Shown here piece by piece: positions 7,432 through 16,400 of a DNA stretch of 64,000 nt. The DNA is from Rhizobium sp. 2MFCol3.1 (GTDB lineage Bacteria; Pseudomonadota; Alphaproteobacteria; Rhizobiales; Rhizobiaceae). The notes beneath the pieces were generated by a model. That model saw only the letters and a program-made list of their open reading frames with translations. It was not told the DNA's origin and made no database searches. The DNA lies in assembly GCF_000377565.1 (NCBI RefSeq), contig NZ_KB898357.1, positions 310,001 to 374,000 on the forward strand, written 5' to 3'. Made by a program: the position numbers and the translations under genes. How positions within the stretch are numbered: position 1 is the first letter of the stretch; each line of letters begins with the position of its first letter.

Positions 7432-10400
7432 TTAGCCGACATGCGGCGCGGTGGTGGTGTCGTGCTTGTCGTCGAACAGGATCTTGACCGCTTCCGTGGT
7501 GTTCTGGAGAACCGCCACGTCGTGCCAGCCGCCATTGGCGTTGACGCTGACCACCGTGTCGGCACCCTGGACCGTCGTCTTGACGCTCGAGAGCGCCTCG
7601 GCTTCGGTCGACTGGTGGCCGAGCAGGCTGTCGAGGAGCTTCGACACGTCGAGCGTATCGCCCTCGCCGGCCTTGTAGTCCGTAATCACGTCGGCGATCT
7701 TCACGTCCGAAAGCGCGTCGGCATCGAGCACGAACGTGTCGGCGCCTGCGCCACCCGTCAGCGTATACATGCCGCCGGCGCCCGACAGGATATCATCGCC
7801 ATCGCTGCCGATCAGCGAGTAGGCATGGTTGTCGTCGGCACTGCCGAGCGTCGCATCGAAGGCAACCTCGACAAAGTGGCCGGTGGAGCCATCCGTCAGC
7901 GTGTAGCTGCCATCGGCCAAAATCGCCTGACCGTTGATCGCGCTATCCGACGCATGCGCATCGAGCGACAGGCTGGCGATCTGATGATCGGCAAGGCTCG
8001 AAAGCTCGCCGGCATCGCTGATGCCATTGTGGTTCAGGTCCTGCCAGACGAGAAGCTTGGAGAAGGCCTCGTCATTGGCATCGATCTTGCCATCATGGTT
8101 GCTGTCGAGCGTCGCCAGCGCCTGAAGACCATCGACATAATTGCCGCCGGCAAAGTGCGGCGAGAAGATCTCGCTGCCATTGTCGATCTTGCCGTTGCCA
8201 TCCACATCGTAAGCCAGGATGCCATCCGTGCCGGCCGTCCAGGCGATCTTGTCCTGGTGACCATCGGCATTGATGTCGAAGGAGACACCATGCTCGAGGG
8301 TGGTGAGCGCGACGCCGTTGTGGTCGAGGTCGAGGATGATGGGGTCGATGGCGGAAGTGGTGGTGCCGAAGAGAGACTTCAAGCCATCGTTCGGAAGCGA
8401 GTAGCCCTTGAGATCGACCAGGGTGTAGTCGGATCCTGTCTGGTGTTCAAACAGGAAGGTGTGTTCAACCGTCTTGTTGGAGCCATCATCCTTGAGCATG
8501 GCCTTGAAGGCAACGATCGTGTTGTCCCCAAGCGCCTGCAGGTACTTTACCGCCACCGCCAAATCTAGCATCGAGTTGATCGGGACTACGCCGTTGCCGT
8601 TGCCGCTCTTGAAGGTAACGACGCCGTTGACAATGGAATGACCCGTAATTGTCGAGCTGGCACCATTGCCGAAGAGCGCGGTTTCCTTGAGCGTCACATC
8701 GGCAAAATCGCCCTTCGAAACATCAGCGGCAATCTTCAAGCTTCCGCTGTTTGGAAGCTCGATTTTGTCCTGGCTGGCATCGAAGTCGGTGATCTGATCG
8801 TAACCGGTCACCGAGTAGCTCGAACTAAAGATAGAGCTAGACAATTCTATGGAAGGCTTCGAATCTCCGGCCGCGATCCTGAAGATGTCAGCACCCGTGC
8901 CGCCAGTCATGATATCGGCACCGCCACCTCCGATGATAATGTCGTTCCCGTTGCCGCCGACAAGCGTATCGCCACCGCTACCGCCAACGATCGTGAAACC
9001 TTCCGACTGGCTGGAGAGATTGATGGTCACACCAGATGTCGCCGAGGACGCTGAGATGACTTCGACACCCTTCAGGCTGTTGTCGTCCAGATTATTCAGA
9101 TCGCTTGACGTTGAGGTCAGATTGATCGTGTCAATGCCGGAACCGAGATTGATGTCGCCGCTACCGACCAGAATGGAGTTCAACTGAGCACCTGTCAGGG
9201 TGATCGTATCGTTGCCATCGCTGCCGACCAGATGACCAATCTCGACGCCGTTGACGGATGTCGACGAGGCACCGGAGATATCCATGTTGCCGGTGACCTT
9301 GACGTTCACGGTGTCAGTGCCGTCGTTCATGTTGATGCTCGAGAAGCCGGCCCATTGCGTGGCCGAAAGCGTCACCGTCTGATTGTAGTCGGACTTGCCG
9401 CCATCCTGACCCACCAGTTTTTCGACGTTGACAATCTCCGTCGAAGACAGATCGACGATGGCCTTGTCACCGTTGATCTGCAGTGTGTCGGATCCGGCGC
9501 CGCCATCGACCTTGAACATGCCATTGTAGGCATAGATCACATCATCGCCCGAACCGCCGATGATGATGTCGTCACCGCCCTTTCCATCGATTGTCGTACC
9601 GTTGTTGGAAGCGATGATAATTTCAGCGCCGGCCGAACCGATAAGCGGACCGGTGGCACGGACGACACTGGCAGAACCCGTATCGGTGTCCTTCGGCGAG
9701 CCATCCGAGACGACATAGCTAAACGATCCGCCGCTCTGACCTCCATCCTTGAACGTCACCTGCGTAACGTTGCCGGTATGGCTTGCAGTATCGTTCGAGG
9801 ATGTCGCGCTGGCACCAGTGATCTTCAGCGTGTCGCCATCCGCATCGCGGGCGAAGTGAAGCAGCGCCCAGTCCGGGATTGCGGTCGTGGTATTGCCGGT
9901 GATGACCTTGACCGGACCACCTGCATCCGGCGCGGTGTTGACCGGGCCTTCGTAGACATCGCTGATGTTGATCGTGAAGTCCTTGGTCGTGAACGCACCA
10001 GCAGCGTCGGCCGCCTTGACGGTGATCGTGTGCGAGGTCGCCGTCTCGTAGTCGAGCAGCGTGCCGTTGGCGACCGACACCACGCCGGTGGTGCTGTCGA
10101 TCTTGAAACGACCCTGGGCGTCATTGGTCAGCGTGTAGGTGATTGTGCCGCCATTGACGTCCGAGGAGCTGGCGGTGATGCCGACCAGCGTGCCGTTCGC
10201 GGCGTTTTCCGCGACTGTGTTGTTGGTGGTGTCGGCGTCAACCGGTGCGCTCGGAGCAACGTTGCCGACCGCGATCACAAAGGTCTGGGCTGCGTAAAGG
10301 CCGCTCGGATCGGAAGCCTTGACGACGATCGAGTGCGACGTCGCGGTTTCGTAGTCGAGCAACGCTCCGTTGGCGACCGTGACCACACCCGTCTTGCCGT

Positions 10401-13400
10401 CGATGGCAAAGCGGCCACCGGCATCATCGGCGAGCGAATAGGTCACCGTGCCGCCGTTGACATCCGTTGCACTCGCGGTGATGCCGACGAGCGTACCGTT
10501 TGCAGCCCCTTCAAGGACAGTATTGGCAGCGCTGCTGGTGTCGGTCGGAGTGCTCGGCGCGACATTGCCGACATCGATCGTGAATGTCTGGGTGGTGAAG
10601 GCGCCGCTCGGGTCGGAAGCCTTGACGACGATCGAATGCGACGTCGCGGTTTCGTAGTCGAGCAACGCTCCGTTGGCGACCGTGACCACACCCGTCGTGC
10701 TGCTGATTGCGAAGCGACCGCCTGCATTGTCCACCAGCGAATAGGTCACCGTGCCGCCATTGACATCCGCGGCACTCGCGGTGATGCCAACGGTCGTGCC
10801 GGTGGCAGCGCCTTCCGCGACCGTGTTGTTCGCGGTGTTGGAGTCGATGGGCGTGCTTGGCGCGACGTTGCTGACCCCGATAATGAAGGTCTTCGAGGTT
10901 GTAGCACCACTCGGATCGGACGCCACGACGGTGATCGAGTGCGAGGTTGCGCTCTCGTAGTTGAGCTGCGCGCCGTTGGCGACCGTCACCACGCCGGTCG
11001 TGCTGTCGATCGCGAAGCGACCGCTGGCACTGTCGGAGAGCGAATAGGTCACCGTGCCGCCATTGACGTCGGTTGCGTTGGCAGTGATGCCGACCACCGT
11101 GCCGTTGGCAGCGCCTTCTGCAACCGTGTTGTTGCTGCTGTCGGTGTCAGCAAGCCCCGACGGAGCAACATTGGTGACGTTGATCGTGAAGGTCTGCGTG
11201 GAGCTTTCGCCCCTGCCGTCGTAAGCCAGGACGGTGATCGTGTGAGACCTCGCATCCTCGTAGTTGATGAGCGAAGCGTTCGCCACCGTCACGACGCCTG
11301 AGTTAGCGTCGATCTTGAAGCGGCCACCAGCATCGTCCGCGAGACTGTAGCGGACTTGGTCGCCATCGGGATCGGTTGCGTTCGCGGTGATACCGACCGT
11401 CGTGCCGTTCGCCGCACCTTCGGCGATGGTGTTGTTGCTCTTGTTGCTATCGATCGGTGTCGTCGGCTTCTCATTGACGTCGCCGACCTGGATGGTGAAG
11501 GTCTGCGATGTCGTGAGGTTGCCGCTGTCCTTCGATGTGACGGTGATGTCGATGCTGTGCTTGGCTTCGTAGTCCAGCGACACGTTGTTCTTCAGCTTCA
11601 AGGAGCCGTCGACCACTTCGAAGCGGTCATCCGATACCGTGTAGGTATGGGTGTCGCCGACATCCTTGTCGGTGGTCGTCAGCTTGCCGATGATGGCTCC
11701 GGCGTCGTTTTCGTCGACCGTGTTGTTCGACAGGGCAATCGCCGTCGGCGCGTCGTTGGTGCCGTTGATGGTCACGGTGACGATCTTCGACGTGCCGTCG
11801 ATCGACTGTACCGTGAAGCTGTCGACCGTGCTCGCGCCGGCCTTGAGCGCCTGGATATCAGGGTTGGCGTTGTCGGCGGTGTAGGTCCAGTGGCCGGCCG
11901 TATCCAGCGTGAAGGTGCCGTATTTGCCTGCCGTCGCCTGCTGGGCGATGAAGGCGGACTGGTCGTGGTCGACGTCGACAACCGTCAGGTTGCCCTGGGT
12001 GAAGAGCTGGCCGGCGGTCGCATCGCGGATCACGATGTTGTCGATGCCGAAGTCTTCGTTGGTGTAGTGCTCGTTCAGGGTGTTGCCGAAGCCGAGTGTG
12101 ACCTTGTTACCGACCCCCTCGGCAATGATGCTGATGTGGTAGATGCGGTCGAGATAGAGGCCGCTGCCGCCCATCTGCGTGTCGACACCACTCGAAGTGA
12201 TGACATAGGTGCCGGTGATGCCGCCTACCGTAAACGTGCCCGTGGTGCCGTCGAGACCATCGTTGCCGGTGTTCTTCGGCGTGAAGGCGAAGGCCATGCC
12301 GTTGTTCAGGTAGACCTTGAGCTGCTCGCCCCTGTCCCAGCTGTCGATCTTGATGAAGTCGAACTCGATCTGGGCCACGGCCGGGCCGGCGGAACCGGCC
12401 GGTGCAAGCGTGATCGTCTTGGAGATCGATTCCCGGCCATCGTAATCGCCGAAGTTGTTTTCGGAGAGATGCTGCGAGAAGCCGCGGGTCTGCACGAGAG
12501 CGTTCTTGCCCCAGCCGCTGGCCGAGCTGTCGGAGCTGAAGTCTTCCTTGTAGAGCGGTGCCGAAGTGTTGATGGTCGCGACGTCCTCGGTCACCGAACC
12601 CGTCGTCGTTCCACCGATCACGGCGGCATCGTTGGTGCCGGTGATGGTGATCGTCACGTCTTTGGTGATCACGCCGCCATGGCCGTCGTTGATCGTGACC
12701 TTGTAGGTCTCGGTGCGAATGTCGCCTTCAGCCAAAGCCTCAGCCGAGCTGTTCAGCTTGTAGGTCCAGCCGACGCTGCCGCCCGCCGTGGTGGCGGATT
12801 CGGTCACGGCGCCGAGCGTGAAGGTGCCGTAGGTCGGGCCCTGCGGCGCCGTTACGGTCGCGGTATGGGTGTCGATCAGGTCGGCATCGGTGAAGGCAAT
12901 CGTGCCGGTTGCCGTCGGGGTGGTGTCCTCGATGACGGAGCCTTTAGCGGGGTCGACGATGTCGAAGACCGGCTTGTCGTTGGTGCCGACGAGCTTGACG
13001 GTGATATCGCGGAACGTGGTCGAGCCGTGGCCGTCGTCGACCGTGACGCGGAACACTTCCGTGCGGGTCTCGCCCTCGGCAAGCTTGTTCAGCGTCGCGT
13101 CGTCGACATGGTACTTCCAGTCGACCCAGCCGCGACCATCATTGGCGGTCTCCTCGGTGACAACAGCCGTCAAGGTGCCGAAATAGCCGGTGCCGCCGGG
13201 GCTGATCGTCAGCGAATGCTTGTCGCCCTGGTCGTCATAGATATAGAAGCCGCCGCCGTTGTGGCCGGAAGCGCCACTCGGTGCGTTGTCGAAGACTGTG
13301 CGATCGGTGGTGGAGCCGGCGCGAGGATCGGTCGCCTGGTATTCGGTGATCGTGCCGCCGTCCGGGAAACCCTCAGACGTCCGCACGATATCGTTCTTGC

Positions 13401-16400
13401 CTGTCACGGTCAGCTGGTAAACAGCCGACTTGCTGTCGCCGTCACCGTCGGTGACAGTGAACGGGATGGTGATCTTGGCGACTTCGCCTTCGCTCAGGCC
13501 GTCGAAGCTGTAGCCAGGATTGATCGTAAAGACACCGGTCTTGTCATCGTAGCTGTAAGCAGTCGTGGGGAGCGTGATCGTCGTACCCGAGGGCGTCGAG
13601 ATAGTGATATGCGTCGTGTCGAAGTTCACAGAGCCCTTCTCGTCGGCGCCGAAATTGAAGTCCGTGCCTGCATGCAGGTTGAACTTGATCGCGCCGCTGT
13701 CTTCGACGGTCGCGCCGGTGAAGACAGGAACGGCAGCACCATGCGTCAGGCTGATATTGGCGAGATAGGTGCCGGTGTTGTCGTCAGGGTTGCCGACCTC
13801 CTTGAAGGTCAGCGTATTGCTGCCGCTTCCCGCCGTCACATCAAGGCTTACGACCTTCATCTCAGCCGTTACCGGCACGAAGTAGACCTTGTCGTTCCAA
13901 TGAACCTCAAGAGCCGACGAGTCTGGATCGTGCGAGCCAACTTGGAAGCTGATCGTGTACTTGTCGCCCGCCGTCAGGCCGGCAACGCTTTGCGAGATCG
14001 CGATATTGCCCGGCGAAGCGCCGAGATCGACCATCGGGTGGCTATTGGCTCCGGAGAGACCGAAGTAGGTTCCGACGATCTTTTCAAGCTGAACGCCGGC
14101 CTGGCCGGGAGCGGTGCCCTCAATCTTCCAGCCGGTCGATTCCGTCGCCCATGCGCCCCAGTCTGCGGTATGCGCCCAGGTGCCGCCGGTGAAATCGCCG
14201 TTCGAGAGTAGGTTTACGTTCTGCAGCGGGCCGGTGATTGTCGGCTGGCTGTCGGCCACGACGACCGAGAACTTCTGATCGACATAATCGCCGTCGCCGT
14301 CATAGACACGGGCGACGAGGTTGAGCGTCAGCGTGTCGCTGCCCGGCGCGTGGTCGAGGTTCTGGAACAGCGTTGCAACGAATGTGCCGTTACGAACGAC
14401 GGAAACGATAAAGACCGGGTTGTCGGCACTCTCGCCGTGCTTGAAGGCAACGATTTCCTGGTCGCCGCCGTTGGTCGGGCGGACGAGGTATTCAAGCGCA
14501 ATGCGGTCGGAGGTCAGGCCGGCGTTGATAACAGGGTTGCCATCGGTGTCCAGGCCGATCTCGACATGGTTCGCCGCCTTGTTGTCGGCGCCGAGATTGA
14601 CATGCAACGAACCGCTGTCGACCGATACGAAAGGCAGGCCGCTCTCGGCGAGGTGGCCGGTATCGACAGGCGCCGCGATCACCGGCTTGTCGTCATGGAT
14701 CGTGGTCGAAAGCGTCAGGTTGACGCTGTCGCCGTCGCCGTCCTTGGCGACAACGGTGAAGCTGAGCGCTTGGTCGGCGCCGCGCCCGGCATTGCCCGGC
14801 TGATGGTCGATATTGCCGAGCAGCGTAACCTTCCAGCCGGCATCGCCCTGGTTGAGGACGGCGCGCAGCACCACTTCGCCGCTCGCGGTGCGGCCCTCGA
14901 TCGTGTGGGCGTCGGACGAGAGGCTAAAGAAGACTGGACGCTTGTCGGAGGTCAGGCCGCTGTCGACGCCGGCGCCGCCGGCAACCAGCGAGCCGCTTGC
15001 GCCGCCGTTCACGGTGAAGCCGCCGGCAAAGGCCGTCGAGCCGAAGCCGTCCGCGCCGAAATTAACCGCCAGATTGCCGGATGCGACGTTGCCATGGCCG
15101 GCGTCGGTGCCGGCGGGCTGGGTACCGACCGCCACGATGCCGCTTTCAGAGAGCAGCGCCTGTGAAATACCGTCCGCGTTGGAGAGGACAGGCTTGTCGT
15201 CGGCGACGATGACCGTGAAGTGGCTGGAGGTCGGATCGCCATCGGCGTCGGTCGCGGTGAAGGCGAACTGCAGGCCGCCCTGGGGTATCGACTGATGGTC
15301 GAGCGTGTCGATGAGCGTCAGCTTGTACTGACCCGTCGTCTTCGACAGCTCGACGGTGAAGATGGTGCGGCCATCGGCGGAGATCGCCGTCAGCAGGGTG
15401 TTGTTTGCAGACAGCGTGTAGTGGATCGCATCGCCGTTAGAGGTCAGGCCTGTCGGCTGCTGCGCGTCAAAGGTGACGCCGCGCAGGTCGACATTGTTGT
15501 CAGCACCCCAGCTGATGCCGAGCGAGCCGGTCGCGACCGACGGCGTGAACTGGCGCAGCTCGACGTCGTCGATCAGGATCTGGTCGCCGGTGCCGCTCGT
15601 CTGGGTGATTTCGACGCGCAGCTGCCAGCCGGCATAGTCGCTACCGATGACAGGCGAGTTCAGGTCGACCGAACCCCACTTGCCGTCGGCCGGTTCCGTC
15701 AGCGTGACCTCGGAGAGCACGACCGTCTGGTTTCCGTTGGTGGCGATCAGCTTGGCGACGCCGCCGCCAAAAGCCTGGTCGGAGCGGTTGCCGACGTCGA
15801 AATGCAACGAATAGACCTGGCCCGCGGCGAGCGTCGTGCCGGTGTCCTTGGCAAGCGTTGCGCCTTCGCGCAGCCAGACGACGTTGCCGCCATCGTGACC
15901 TTCAGCCGAGACGATCGATGTTGCCGGTGCGAACAGGCCGCCGACGCCGCCGGTGATGGTCCAGCCGGTCGGGGCGTTGTAGCTGTAGTTGCCGTTGGAG
16001 TCCTCGTGCACGTCCTTCGGGCCGGTTGCCAGGCTGTCGTGCTCGAAGGTGCCGTTGGCGAGGATCTGCGAGGAGCCGACTTCAGCGGCATGGCCGAGCG
16101 TCGGCGCGCCGATCGTGGGGATGTCGTCCTTGATATGGAACTGCAGCTCGATGTTGACGGTGTCGCCGTCGTAATCCTTGCCTGTGAGCGCGAAGCTCAG
16201 TTCCTTTGCGACGGCGTCGTCGCCCAGGTGGTCGATCGCGCCCTTCAGTTCGAAGACGTAGCCGCCGAGCGCGGGCGCCAGCGACAGGGTGAACACCTGC
16301 GAGCCCTGCGAGGGAACATGGCCGGCCTGCGGGTCTGCGCCGACATAGCCGTAAAGCGTGTTGCCGACGACGACGTAGTGAACCACCGCACCGCCGGACG

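Noticed and set aside
9900..11500. Regularly spaced repeats that could be taken for a CRISPR array
   Set aside because: The period is 303 bases, the repeats are in frame and the units are full cadherin-like domains within a coding sequence.
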